From positions 1 to 64,000 of the forward strand of contig JAIXKI010000006.1 of assembly GCA_026936105.1 (NCBI GenBank): a stretch of 64,000 nucleotides of DNA. Reading direction: 5' to 3'. Positions within the stretch are counted from its first letter, which is position 1, and each line of letters opens with the position of its first letter. The stretch is from Chitinophagales bacterium (GTDB lineage Bacteria > Bacteroidota > Bacteroidia > Chitinophagales > Chitinophagaceae). This document shows positions 17,294 to 25,811 of this stretch, piece by piece. A program made the position numbers and the translations under genes. The notes under the pieces are model-generated. The model worked only from the letters and a program-made list of their open reading frames with translations, had not been told where the DNA came from and did not search any database.

Positions 17294-18265
17294 TTATCCC
17301 GCATTGGATGCCCTTATGATCAGCCAGACATTCAGGGCCACATAGGCCAACATAATCGCTTTGGCAAGTTTCATATCAAAGCGGTGAGCCTTTTCCATTT
17401 TATTTTGTTTGACAAGTTTCATGGAATATGTATTGGCAGCAATGATGCAAAAAATAAAAAACAATGTGATCCCATGCAGCAGATCCACCAGGGTGAATGA
17501 AGAAGTTTCCGGCAAAGATGAATCAATGATATATTTATTTCCGATTACTGCAAACAATGCACCTACACTCAACCCAAAACGGGAATCCATACCATCAACA
17601 TGAATGTAAAAACTGACAAAAGCGATCAGGAATGCGATATACATACCCAAAAACATCTTCCAGAATAAACCTCCCGCCCCTCTTTTGATCATCATACGGA
17701 CCCTGAAATTGCTGTACTCTGTGTGAGGAGGAAAGATCGTTTCGTCACCAAATGCAGTTTCATAAGCTTTTTTACCCGTCATGATCACACAACTGTCAAT
17801 TTTCCATCCCATCAGGGTAAAGCGGGGATCATAATTCTTTCCCACCGTATCAGCTACAAAAACAAGTGACCGGGAATCAAACTGTGAATTTTCAATAGAC
17901 ATTCTCAGCCTTTGCAAATCAAACGGGAAATTCCTGATCCTCCATGAATCCTTCATTACACATTGCATTTTCATGGTCATAAAAATCCGACCATCGCTGC
18001 TATCCACTGTCAGAAAGGAACGGGTGACTGTTTTAGCCATAGGCACTTCCAGGTTATTAGCAAAATCAAAATCCTTGTTCTTATATTTTAACCACAACCA
18101 GAACGTAATGGTGTATTCCTGATCTTTAAAGTCAATATTATGAATGCTGGTGATATAAATGCCTGTTTTTACCGTATCCGGCTTACTTTCCTGACTATGG
18201 GACGGATTTATAAAAAAGAGAATAAGAAAAAAATTAAGGGCTGATCTTAAAAAATATTTTTTCAC
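17294..18265 (-). CDS. Prokaryotic pentameric ligand-gated ion channel homologue (Cys-loop family fold)
   Basis: 323 residues. A signal peptide ('LILFFINPSHSQ') precedes an extracellular beta-sandwich with 'TGIYITSIHNIDFKDQEYTI' and the characteristic 'FPFDLQRLRMSIENSQFDS' (residues 113-131), the equivalent of the Cys-loop region but without the two cysteines, as in other bacterial members. Four membrane helices follow: M1 about 201-221, M2 about 228-248 ('SRFGLSVGALFAVIGNKYII'), M3 about 256-280, M4 about 301-318. Layout agrees with GLIC/ELIC: ligand domain, M1-M4, short M3-M4 linker. It would be an inner-membrane channel facing the periplasm. Ligand and ion selectivity are unknown; the M2 segment lacks an obvious acidic selectivity ring. 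Confidence 0.82.
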   Translation of the reverse strand: MKKYFLRSALNFFLILFFINPSHSQESKPDTVKTGIYITSIHNIDFKDQEYTITFWLWLKYKNKDFDFANNLEVPMAKTVTRSFLTVDSSDGRIFMTMKMQCVMKDSWRIRNFPFDLQRLRMSIENSQFDSRSLVFVADTVGKNYDPRFTLMGWKIDSCVIMTGKKAYETAFGDETIFPPHTEYSNFRVRMMIKRGAGGLFWKMFLGMYIAFLIAFVSFYIHVDGMDSRFGLSVGALFAVIGNKYIIDSSLPETSSFTLVDLLHGITLFFIFCIIAANTYSMKLVKQNKMEKAHRFDMKLAKAIMLAYVALNVWLIIRASNAG

Positions 18266-18324
18266 GAATACAAATTTATAAAATCAGGATAAGCCATGGC
18301 CGAATATGAATACATGGATAGCAA

Positions 18325-18780
18325 TTATTTCATATTCCTGTTTTCAATAGCCTTAATTTTTTCCAGCCTGCGCACATGCCTTGGTTCATTACTGAATTTG
18401 GCTGCCAGGAAAGTCAGGACGATCTCCTTTGCCGGCTCAATACCGATCACTCTTTCCCCAATACACAACACATTCACATCATCATGCTCCACACATTGAT
18501 GTGCCGAATAAGCATCATGACAAACGCCGGCACGAACACCTTTGAACTTATTGGCTGCAACAGAAACCCCTACCCCACTACCGCATATGAGAATTCCCTT
18601 TTCTGCCTTACCGGTGATCAATGCTTCAGCGATATCCGCAGCATGGTCTGGATAATCATCGGTTGCCTGTTCTGAAAAAGCTCCCAGATCGGCCACCTCA
18701 TATCCATTTTCTCTGATAAGCTTCAGTAAAATGTTTTTATAATTGAATCCTGCATGATCGCATGCAATAGCCACTTTCAT
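18325..18780 (-). CDS. rpiB: Ribose-5-phosphate isomerase B
   Basis: 151 residues, usual RpiB length. 'MKVAIACDHAGFNYKN' is the family N-terminus with the substrate-phosphate binding D-H pair. 'GILICGSGVGVSVAANKFKG' holds the active-site CGSG and the anion hole, and 'VRAGVCHDAYSAHQCVEHDD' with 'VNVLCIGERVIG' completes the fold. It interconverts ribose-5-phosphate and ribulose-5-phosphate in the pentose phosphate pathway, in the cytoplasm. The gene is on the minus strand 59 bases upstream of the channel gene; the functions are unrelated, so shared transcription, if any, is probably incidental. Confidence 0.96.
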   Translation of the reverse strand: MKVAIACDHAGFNYKNILLKLIRENGYEVADLGAFSEQATDDYPDHAADIAEALITGKAEKGILICGSGVGVSVAANKFKGVRAGVCHDAYSAHQCVEHDDVNVLCIGERVIGIEPAKEIVLTFLAAKFSNEPRHVRRLEKIKAIENRNMK

Positions 18781-18904
18781 GATACGAAGAATTAAAAGCG
18801 TAAACTGAAAAAATAATCTTTAATCCGGCAGCAGAACTATTGCAAATTCAAAATATCTACTGCCTGTCAATCAAAAACAATAACAGGAAAAGCGCTATTC
18901 AGGT

Positions 18905-19678
18905 TCACTTGCCGAGCGCTACTGCATATCCAAGGGTGATAAACAGGCCACCGGTATGGCTTTTCCCATCGTTTTGAGGATCTTTTTGAATTGTAGTAAA
19001 TCCATCTGCTGCTCTGACGTCAAGGATCAATTCGCTCATTTTACTCAGGCTCTTGCTGATACCGGCACCGCCGGTAAGCCCGAAATTGGCTTTTCTCAGG
19101 CTTGACTTGACATCAGTGGTGGCATCAAAAGACTGAGGTGGCAAAGGTTGGCCCGGGTTTCCGGGATTCGGAACGGGCATGTTACCTCCTTTATCCATAT
19201 ACAACTGGCTGCTGCCTTTGGTCTTTTGCTTCGCACTTAAAAGGAATCCGGCATAGGGCCCGATGTCAACATAATATCTCAAAGCATTTCCCCATTCCCA
19301 CTTAGCCATAACCGGTATTTCCAGATAATTCAAAACAGATGTGTTATCGAACACAGCATAAAGCATTTGACCCGGAGGCAGCATGGACGCCAGTTGTGGT
19401 GGAATATTCGTAACAGGCTGCATCCCGTTCCTTTGGCCGCCTTGTCCCGCATAATCCGCACAGACCTTTATTGAAAAATTATTGGTGATGCCGAAATCAG
19501 CAAATGCTCCGAATACCGAAGCAAAACGGGATTTATAATCTTTGCTGATTTCAATATCGCTGTTGCTTCTGAGATCAGGAATACTGATGCCTGCATTTAC
19601 GCCCAGCCTGATCTTTTGAGATATTGACGAAAGTGAAAATGTGCATAAGGATAGTAAAAGGATGGCAGATTTTCTCAT
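18905..19678 (-). CDS. Outer-membrane beta-barrel protein (PorT/OmpX-like)
   Basis: 257 residues with signal peptide ('SAILLLSLCTFSLSSISQ'). The mature protein starts 'KIRLGVNAGISIPDL' and alternates hydrophobic strands with loops, ending 'GGLFITLGYAVALGK'. It has the general form of the Bacteroidota outer-membrane beta-barrel ('porin family') domain of 8-10 strands. A proline-rich loop ('NMPVPNPGNPGQPLPPQSF') is a local oddity. The substrate or partner is not evident. It is a single gene with 256 bp of non-coding DNA upstream. Confidence 0.75.
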   Translation of the reverse strand: MRKSAILLLSLCTFSLSSISQKIRLGVNAGISIPDLRSNSDIEISKDYKSRFASVFGAFADFGITNNFSIKVCADYAGQGGQRNGMQPVTNIPPQLASMLPPGQMLYAVFDNTSVLNYLEIPVMAKWEWGNALRYYVDIGPYAGFLLSAKQKTKGSSQLYMDKGGNMPVPNPGNPGQPLPPQSFDATTDVKSSLRKANFGLTGGAGISKSLSKMSELILDVRAADGFTTIQKDPQNDGKSHTGGLFITLGYAVALGK

Positions 19679-19910
19679 AAAAATAAATTTTAGTCAATTT
19701 AAATTTAGAAAAGAAACATAACAAACGGACAATTTTTTACCCTGTTAGGATATTTTTTACATAATCATGTCCCTTTATTGCATGTAAATGATCATTCCTG
19801 ATATCCACAGATACTGCTACTCCTTATTAAGTACCAACATTGTGCTTCATTTTGCTTATAGGCTCAATAAGCTGTGAAAAAAAAGTCATACCGTTTATAT
19901 TGATTATAAT

Positions 19911-19918
19911 TAAATTTG
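19911..19918 (+). promoter_or_regulatory. Bacteroidota -7 box candidate
   Basis: TAAATTTG matches TAnnTTTG and lies 16 bases before the ATG at 19935. No convincing -33 element is seen at the expected distance. Confidence 0.3.
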
Positions 19919-19934
19919 ATACAAACTCTTTATC

Positions 19935-20498
19935 ATGCGATCCCTGCTGGTTGTGCTTATGCTTGCACTCTTTATCAGTCCAGTGGCAGCACAGGATGAA
20001 CCTCCTGCCATTTCTCAAAGCAACAGGAATGATTTTTTTATACCTGAAGCCATTCTGGTGAAATACAGCATGGAAAAAGGCAAGGGAGACGTATGGATGA
20101 AAGTGTATGATAATTATTCCAAAGGCGCCCCGATCCAAAGGATAAATGACATCCGGTGGCAGGCCACGAATAAAGAGGAAGCACAAAAATGGTACAAGGA
20201 GAACACTTCATTTCTTAGCGAAGGAGGCAAAGAGATAACTTCTATGATCCGCAAGCCCGCCGGAGTTGATGAGTGGAAAGTTTATGGAGCAAGTGAGAGC
20301 ATACAGCAGTTGCTAAACGCAATGGGGACGGATCAGAATCAATATTTCTTCACCTTCACGGTAGATCAATACATAGCAAAAATCTTCGTGGCAACCTCCA
20401 GCAAATTGAGCGTGCAGGATGCCTGGGTACTTGCCAAGGAAGGCCTCCGGGCGACCCTTACAGCCGCAGGTAAAAAGGTTTTTGCAGGCATGCTTTAA
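19935..20498 (+). CDS. Secreted protein of unknown function
   Basis: 187 residues. The signal peptide is clear ('SLLVVLMLALFISPVAAQD'). The mature part is mixed alpha/beta and slightly acidic: 'SQSNRNDFFIPEAILVKYSM' followed by 'WYKENTSFLSEGGKEIT' and 'TFTVDQYIAKIFVATSSKLS'. The C-terminus ('AWVLAKEGLRATLTAAGKKVF') looks helical. I do not recognise a family. No membrane segment or sorting domain, so a periplasmic location is likely. It faces the decayed repeat-gene remnant directly downstream and has no obvious operon partner. Confidence 0.65.
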   Translation: MRSLLVVLMLALFISPVAAQDEPPAISQSNRNDFFIPEAILVKYSMEKGKGDVWMKVYDNYSKGAPIQRINDIRWQATNKEEAQKWYKENTSFLSEGGKEITSMIRKPAGVDEWKVYGASESIQQLLNAMGTDQNQYFFTFTVDQYIAKIFVATSSKLSVQDAWVLAKEGLRATLTAAGKKVFAGML

Positions 20499-20524
20499 TC
20501 AATCTGATCTGCTTTATACATCCC

Positions 20525-20607
20525 TTACCTGAGAATGTAAGTTACCGAACCCACATTCTGACGATAGAGACCGGATTTCAATCTGCTTCGCATGCCGAAG
20601 GAAGAAT
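20525..20607 (-). pseudogene. 3'-end remnant of a 23-residue-repeat protein gene (paralogue of 24507-25181)
   Basis: On the minus strand this stretch reads 'SSFGMRSRLKSGLYRQNVG' then 'SVTYILR' and a TAA stop. That matches the last 26 residues of the gene at 24507-25181 ('SSFDMRSGLKSGLYRQNVG', 'AVTYILR') with only a few changes, and the DNA is clearly similar over about 80 bases. Upstream of 20607 the similarity ends and no start or further repeats are visible. It is therefore a truncated duplicate whose 5' part has been lost, still in frame at its 3' end. Confidence 0.75.
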
Positions 20608-20659
20608 AATGTTCCTTGCCTGCAAGACTTTTCAGAATGAGCCTGAGTATTTCAGGAAC

Positions 20660-21850
20660 TTATCTTAACGCATACTTAAATGACCGGTCCCTTTGTCTTT
20701 CGGTATTCTCCGTTCGATGACCGGAAAAAGGATGACTGTTGATTACAGGAATATTTTTCCGGATAAGTTTCTGAATATCTCTTAATAGCGGTTTCTCCGA
20801 AGGATCGCATAAAGAAATTGCATTACCACTTGCACCTGCCCTTCCGGTTCTGCCGATGCGGTGTACATAGGTTTCCGGAATATGAGGCAATTCAAAATTG
20901 ACCACATGTTTCAACTCATCAATATCAATTCCTCTGGCTGCAATGTCCGTTGCCACCAGCACTCTTGCCCTCTTATTTTTAAAGTTAGTAAGCGCAGTCT
21001 GCCTTGCTTTCTGTGTTTTATCTCCGTGAATAGCTTCAGAACGGATACCGGCTTTATTCAGATTTCGTGACAACCGGTCAGCGCCATGTTTCATTTGGGT
21101 AAAAACAAGTGCGGTATCTATCAATCCATTTTTCAATAAATGAATCAATAATGATTGTTTGTCCTGCTTATTGATAAAATATATCTGTTGAGACACTGTA
21201 TCCACCGTAGAAGAAACCGGATTGACCCTCACCTTCACCGGATCATTCAATAAAGCATCAGCAAGTCGCTGTATTTCACCGGGCATGGTGGCAGAGAAGA
21301 AAAGTGTTTGCTTGTGCCTGGGTAACTTAGAGAGGATTCGTTTTACATCATGAACAAAACCCATATCCAGCATGCGGTCAGCTTCATCCAACACTAAAAA
21401 CCGGATCTCATTGAGAATTACATGCCGTTGCTGCATCAAATCTATCAAACGGCCGGGAGTGGCTACTAATATATCAGCGCCACGCCGGATACCCTGCACC
21501 TGGCTATATTGAGGCACCCCTCCGAAAATAACCTGAGATCTCACATTCAGATATCTTCCATAAGAACGGATATTCTCACCTATCTGTATTGCCAGTTCCC
21601 GGGTGGGTGTCAGCACGAGGGCTTTTATCCTATTGTCTTTTTTCACTAATTGCTGTTGATATATCATTTGCAACAAGGGAAGAACAAACGCAGCTGTTTT
21701 ACCGGTTCCGGTTTGTGCACAGCCCAAAAGATCTTTCTTTTGTAAAATAACAGGAATTGATTTTTCCTGGATGGGCGTAGGGTTAATATACCCTTCATTG
21801 CTTAAGGCCTTTAATAAAGGCTCTATAAGCCGTAAATCGCGAAATAACAA
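20660..21850 (-). CDS. DEAD-box ATP-dependent RNA helicase (RhlE-like), TTG start
   Basis: 396 residues. All core motifs are visible: Q motif 'YINPTPIQEKSIP', Walker A 'AQTGTGKT' (45-52), 'PTRELAIQI', DEAD box 'LVLDEADRMLDMGF', 'FFSATMP', 'ALVFTQMKHGADRLS', 'VATDIAARGIDID' and 'HRIGRTGRAG'. The layout fits the RhlE branch, with a very short C-terminal tail. It unwinds RNA in the cytoplasm, likely in ribosome assembly or RNA decay. An in-frame stop lies 2 codons before the TTG at 21850 and no ATG is available without losing conserved sequence, so TTG is the start. Confidence 0.93.
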   Translation of the reverse strand: MLFRDLRLIEPLLKALSNEGYINPTPIQEKSIPVILQKKDLLGCAQTGTGKTAAFVLPLLQMIYQQQLVKKDNRIKALVLTPTRELAIQIGENIRSYGRYLNVRSQVIFGGVPQYSQVQGIRRGADILVATPGRLIDLMQQRHVILNEIRFLVLDEADRMLDMGFVHDVKRILSKLPRHKQTLFFSATMPGEIQRLADALLNDPVKVRVNPVSSTVDTVSQQIYFINKQDKQSLLIHLLKNGLIDTALVFTQMKHGADRLSRNLNKAGIRSEAIHGDKTQKARQTALTNFKNKRARVLVATDIAARGIDIDELKHVVNFELPHIPETYVHRIGRTGRAGASGNAISLCDPSEKPLLRDIQKLIRKNIPVINSHPFSGHRTENTERQRDRSFKYALR

Positions 21851-22261
21851 TGGTTAAATTTAAAATAAAAAAATGTGGTAAGGCTATCAAAACTTACATG
21901 ATACTTTACCTGCCTTACGTTAAGCCATCACGGTATTTGAGCGGATTATTTCAACACAAATTAGAGAGAGCAATAACATTAAGAAGAGCGAAGATACAAC
22001 TAATTTACATCTTGTTATGATTTATTTTCCCGGATGCTTTTCGTGCGAAAGAAACACCGGCCAGGTAAATTAAGCTTACTTTTGCCACTACCGGGGATCA
22101 TCCTGTTCTCATGGCCCGATGATATTTACCAAACCCGGAAAGTCACTTGATGAAAATTCTTTTTAAAACTGTCCTTTACAAAACCAATTGAATTAAAATA
22201 TTTTTCGCCAATGAAAATTCATCAATATTGAAATCCGATCGATCATTATAATACTTTTGTT
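21851..22261. other. 411-bp intergenic region between divergent genes
   Basis: It separates the minus-strand helicase from the plus-strand small gene at 22262 and must hold both promoters. A TACTTTTG box (TAnnTTTG) lies at 22252-22259, but it is only 2 bases from the ATG, too close to be a simple promoter for that start. No ORF or RNA gene is recognised. Confidence 0.4.
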
Positions 22262-22516
22262 ATGACACAGGATAAAATAGAAGAATACATTAACCAAAAA
22301 TCAAGAAAAGACATTCCCGTAAACATTCATTTTAAAGACCGGAATACAGTAAAAGGGCTTTTTATAAGAAGCAGTGATTATCATGAACTCAAATCCAAAA
22401 ATCTTTGGCGAGTGGTCAGTTCCGGATATCTGGATGAATGGGAAAAGACAAAGAATGACAACTTCTCCCGGATCTTTAACGGAATATCATTTACCCAACT
22501 TACAGATGTTAAATAA
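22262..22516 (+). CDS. Small conserved-looking cytoplasmic protein of unknown function
   Basis: 84 residues, no signal peptide. The sequence 'KDIPVNIHFKDRNTVKGLFI' followed by 'SSDYHELKSKNLWRVVSSGY' looks like a compact five-strand barrel of the SH3/Sm type, and the C-terminus 'FSRIFNGISFTQL' reads like a last strand; this is my reading of the pattern, not a recognised family. It precedes the FabH-like gene by about 100 bases on the same strand, so the two may be co-transcribed. It has balanced composition and no competing ORF, which supports it being real. Confidence 0.6.
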   Translation: MTQDKIEEYINQKSRKDIPVNIHFKDRNTVKGLFIRSSDYHELKSKNLWRVVSSGYLDEWEKTKNDNFSRIFNGISFTQLTDVK

Positions 22517-22622
22517 CAGACACCCGGCGGCCTTGGTTCTCTGCTCAGGACTATTAGATCAAGCCCGGAATTTTCTGCTAACCTTTGATCGCATGGGATA
22601 TCCTGATTAATTTTCTTTGATT

Positions 22623-23696
22623 ATGCTAAGAACAGTTATTACCGGCACCGGCTCTTACATTCCTCCTTTTGTACAATCCAACCGCGATTTTGCGAAGCAT
22701 CTCTTTTATACAGAAGACCGGAAACCCATGGACAAGTCTCCGGAGGTGATCATTGAAAAATTCAAGCAGATCACCGGGATAGAAGAAAGACGTTATACCA
22801 CTGACCAGCTGAATACTTCGGATATCGGAGCAATAGCAGGTAAGATCGCACTGGAAAGCAGTGGTGTGGACCCCGAACAAATAGATCTGCTGATCGTGGC
22901 TCATAATTTTGGGAACGTAATCAAACACACCATACAAACTGATGCAGTACCTTCTCTTGCCAGCAGGGTCAAACATATTCTGGGCATCCGTAATCCCAAT
23001 TGTGTAGCTTATGATATATTATTCGGTTGCCCGGGTTGGGTTCAGGGGGTGATACAGGCAGATGCTTTTTTCAAAGCCGGGATAGCAAAGAAAGCACTGA
23101 TTATAGGAACAGAAACACTTTCGAGAGTAATAGACATGTATGACCGCGACAGCATGATCTTCAGCGACGGAGCCGGAGCCTGCGTTGCGGAATACAAAGA
23201 AACCGGCGAAAAAGGGCCGGGCATCCTGGGAATGAGGTCTCAGACTTTTTCATTGGAGGAAGTGGATTATATCAATATGGGAATGGCTTTCAAACCGGGA
23301 AGTGACCCGCTTATCCGTTTTATAAAAATGAAAGGCAGGAAAGTATATGAATTTGCAATAAAATACGTTCCGGCTGCCATGAAGGAATGCCTGGAAATAA
23401 GTAATGTGCCTGTAAGCGATCTGAAAAAAATTTTTATTCACCAGGCCAATGAAAAAATGGATCAGGGAATAGTCAAAAGATTATACCAGCTATATAATAT
23501 TGCAGAAGCTCCGGAGAATATAATGCCTATGAGCATCCACTGGCTGGGAAACAGTTCTGTCGCAACGGTACCCACTTTATTTGACATGGTATTGAAAAAT
23601 AATGCAGCTCCTCATGAAATCCATCCGGGGGATATTATCATCTTTGCTTCAGTAGGCGCAGGAATGAATGTGAATGCAGTGTGCTACAGGTGCTGA
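22623..23696 (+). CDS. 3-oxoacyl-ACP synthase III family protein (FabH-like thiolase fold)
   Basis: 357 residues from the ATG at 22623. The KAS III catalytic triad is complete: Cys136 in 'LFGCPGWVQG', His273 in 'FIHQANEKMD' and Asn310 in 'WLGNSSVAT'. The glycine-rich C-terminus 'IIIFASVGAGMNVNAV' is typical. It is about 30 residues longer than housekeeping FabH and the N-terminus ('SNRDFAKHLFYTEDRKPMD') differs, so it may condense a special acyl substrate (for example in branched-chain, aryl-polyene or resorcinol lipid synthesis) rather than start bulk fatty acid synthesis. No acyl-carrier or other lipid-pathway gene is beside it, so the pathway is open. Confidence 0.88.
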   Translation: MLRTVITGTGSYIPPFVQSNRDFAKHLFYTEDRKPMDKSPEVIIEKFKQITGIEERRYTTDQLNTSDIGAIAGKIALESSGVDPEQIDLLIVAHNFGNVIKHTIQTDAVPSLASRVKHILGIRNPNCVAYDILFGCPGWVQGVIQADAFFKAGIAKKALIIGTETLSRVIDMYDRDSMIFSDGAGACVAEYKETGEKGPGILGMRSQTFSLEEVDYINMGMAFKPGSDPLIRFIKMKGRKVYEFAIKYVPAAMKECLEISNVPVSDLKKIFIHQANEKMDQGIVKRLYQLYNIAEAPENIMPMSIHWLGNSSVATVPTLFDMVLKNNAAPHEIHPGDIIIFASVGAGMNVNAVCYRC

Positions 23697-23719
23697 TACA
23701 CTAATATTTCCGGCATTGA

Positions 23720-24169
23720 TCAATCCAGGATTTTTACATGGACAGCAAAAGGCCCCCGCTGCCCTATTTCAATTTGAAAACTCACTTTATCATTCTCTTT
23801 CACTTCTCCCGGTAAATTGTTCACATGCACAAAAACGCTTTGTTGTGATTGCTGATCTCTGATAAATCCAAATCCTTTTTCCTGGTTAAAAAATGTAATC
23901 TTCCCTTTGCGGGTGAGTTCTTCCTCCGACAACGGAGCATTTTCCGGTACCCCGATCTGAATATCTTCCAGTTTTATTTCTGCCTTCTTCTTATTGGGGT
24001 CAGGTGGGGTAGCGGATATATTTCCAAATTCATCTACGTAAGCCATCATCTCATTAAGGCTTTTTCCTTTTTTGGCATTCTCTTTCCTTTCTCTCATTTT
24101 GTCAGCCTTATCCATTTTGGCTCTTTGCTTTTTCTTTTCACGGTCTTTTTTACCCCATGATTCACCCAT
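23720..24169 (-). CDS. Cold-shock-domain protein with charged N-terminal extension
   Basis: 149 residues. The last 65 form a cold-shock domain: 'GKITFFNQEKGFGFIRDQ' contains RNP1 (KGFGFI) and 'SVFVHVNNL' contains RNP2 (VFVHV), the two single-strand nucleic-acid-binding motifs. The first 80 residues are unusual: a strongly basic lysine/arginine/glutamate stretch ('KKDREKKKQRAKMDKADKMR') followed by an acidic linker. Typical CspA proteins are about 65-70 residues, so this is a two-part RNA-binding protein, probably a chaperone or ribosome-associated factor. The gene is convergent with the FabH-like gene 23 bases away. Confidence 0.9.
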   Translation of the reverse strand: MGESWGKKDREKKKQRAKMDKADKMRERKENAKKGKSLNEMMAYVDEFGNISATPPDPNKKKAEIKLEDIQIGVPENAPLSEEELTRKGKITFFNQEKGFGFIRDQQSQQSVFVHVNNLPGEVKENDKVSFQIEIGQRGPFAVHVKILD

Positions 24170-24506
24170 ATTATCTTAGTTTTCAAATTAAAAAATACCG
24201 TACACCCCAAAGAATCCGCAAGCCGGAGCGGGATAGCAGGTAAGATCTGCAGTCCACGGTTTTGGTGAAGATAACGTATTTAAAAGATATGACCCTGTCA
24301 TGAATCCCGGCTATACTGTTCGCCTTGAGTATATTGGTAAAATATGCCTGCACTTAAAATCAAGCTTTCTGAAAATCAAGTTCTGACTATAATGGAAATA
24401 AAGACGGCTTATTATTTTAACCGGAATAACAGATGCCTGAACAGTACTACTGTTAAAAGGGAAATGATAAGAATAATTTATTATATAGGAAAAAAATCCT
24501 GTTTGC
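24170..24506. other. 337-bp intergenic region
   Basis: No ORF, RNA gene or strong hairpin is recognised. It is the presumed promoter region of the minus-strand cold-shock-domain gene is on one side, while the 3' flank of the repeat-protein gene is on the other. Confidence 0.35.
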
Positions 24507-25181
24507 CTATCTGAGAATATAGGTAACCGCTCCCACATTCTGACGATAGAGACCGGATTTCAATCCGCTTCGCATGTCAAAGGAAGAATACCAGACATAA
24601 GATATGGAGCCAATGCTTTTAATCTTTCCTTTAAATGCTTTGTCGTCAAATGAGGAATAATAAGTGATGGGGGTATTCCCGATGGCTTTCAGTTTACCAC
24701 GAAATAGTTCATCTTCAAATGAGGAATACCAGGTGAATTCCAGCCTGCCTGCAAGTTTTATCCTTCCCCGTATCAGTTTGTCGGCAAAATTATTATAGTA
24801 GTCAAAAAGCGCACTTCCAATACTCCTTATCTTTCCCGGCTTGCCGTCCGATTCCTGGGCGCCATAATAAGTGATATTGCAGGTGCCGATATACCTGACC
24901 TTGCCGCTGTAAGCAGAATCAGCATGGTCATCATAATATTCCACCCTGCCCGGAAAAGGCTGAAGTTTAGGATCATAATAATTACCGCGTTGTGCCATTA
25001 ACTCATTTCCCCATTCCAGGATTTTTCCTTCCGGAGAGATCCGTATCAGAACTCCCTGATCGGTGGTAAAAGCGATATAATCCAGATTGGAACCGCTCGA
25101 AAAAGAAACCTGGCTGAGTTGCTGACTGTAAATTCCGGAAGTGAGGAATGAAGCCAAAAAGATCAATAATAGTTTACACAT
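24507..25181 (-). CDS. Secreted protein built from 23-residue tandem repeats
   Basis: 224 residues with signal peptide ('LLIFLASFLTSGIYSQ'). From about residue 90 the protein is a run of five units of 23 residues, each beginning G-K/R-[IVL]-[KR]-x-[IA]-G and holding an aromatic pair then 'SSFxDxxF': for example 'GRIKLAGRLEFTWYSSF' and 'GKLKAIGNTPITYYSSF'. The pattern is reminiscent of MORN-like or beta-solenoid repeats but is not a MORN consensus. I do not recognise a family. A paralogous 3'-end fragment lies at 20525-20607, so the gene has been duplicated locally. Confidence 0.7.
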   Translation of the reverse strand: MCKLLLIFLASFLTSGIYSQQLSQVSFSSGSNLDYIAFTTDQGVLIRISPEGKILEWGNELMAQRGNYYDPKLQPFPGRVEYYDDHADSAYSGKVRYIGTCNITYYGAQESDGKPGKIRSIGSALFDYYNNFADKLIRGRIKLAGRLEFTWYSSFEDELFRGKLKAIGNTPITYYSSFDDKAFKGKIKSIGSISYVWYSSFDMRSGLKSGLYRQNVGAVTYILR

Positions 25182-25254
25182 GGGCAGGAATTATTACCAT
25201 AAAAATAAAAAAAATCTACGCCCCTGCAAATGTGAAAACCACGATGCGGCATTC

Positions 25255-25689
25255 TCAGAGTACCGCATCCCTAAACTTCTGGCTATGAAATAAAAATGGT
25301 ATCAAAACAATACCAACACCAATAATAATGACAATGCCCATCAGCAAAGTTCTGAACTGTGAAGCGATCTCGGGATCAGGAGACCTGACGACCGAGCCCG
25401 ACTTGATCACCAGGAAAACAATAAGCGCTAAAAATATCAGAATGAAGATTAATTCAGGCCTTTTTGAATTTTTTACAAACAATGAATAGATCAACCCGAT
25501 TACGACAAAGATGAGATTAACCGAAAAGATCAAAGTGGACACATTGATGAAGCCGGATAGCTCAAGGCCTGTGCGTTCCCTGACAACCAGGTTGTATAAA
25601 AGACAAGCGATGGAAGCACAGAAGCCTACGAATACGCTGGTCAATACTGCATCGGAAAAAGGCATTTGAAAAGTATCATCTTTTTTCAT
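25255..25689 (-). CDS. Small four-helix inner-membrane protein of unknown function
   Basis: 144 residues with four hydrophobic helices: 'VLTSVFVGFCASIACLLYNL', 'VSTLIFSVNLIFVVIGLIYS', 'LIFILIFLALIVFLVIKSG' and 'LLMGIVIIIGVGIVLIPFLF'. Short charged loops separate them ('VRERTGLELSGF', 'VKNSKRPE'). No conserved motif or family is recognised. The gene lies between the repeat protein and the large BNR-repeat protein on the same strand, with gaps of 73 and 122 bases, so co-transcription is possible but not shown. Confidence 0.6.
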   Translation of the reverse strand: MKKDDTFQMPFSDAVLTSVFVGFCASIACLLYNLVVRERTGLELSGFINVSTLIFSVNLIFVVIGLIYSLFVKNSKRPELIFILIFLALIVFLVIKSGSVVRSPDPEIASQFRTLLMGIVIIIGVGIVLIPFLFHSQKFRDAVL

Positions 25690-25811
25690 ACTACTTGAGT
25701 TTTAAAAATTATGAAAGCGTTATCGGGATAACCATACCGCAAATTACGGATAAAGCATTTCTCTTAACAAGAAAAAAAAGGTCTTGTGAAAAAAATCTCT
25801 TCAAGTCAAAT

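Noticed and set aside
21851-22261. Riboswitch or structured leader before the 22262 gene
   Set aside because: No conserved aptamer pattern or terminator-antiterminator pair was visible.
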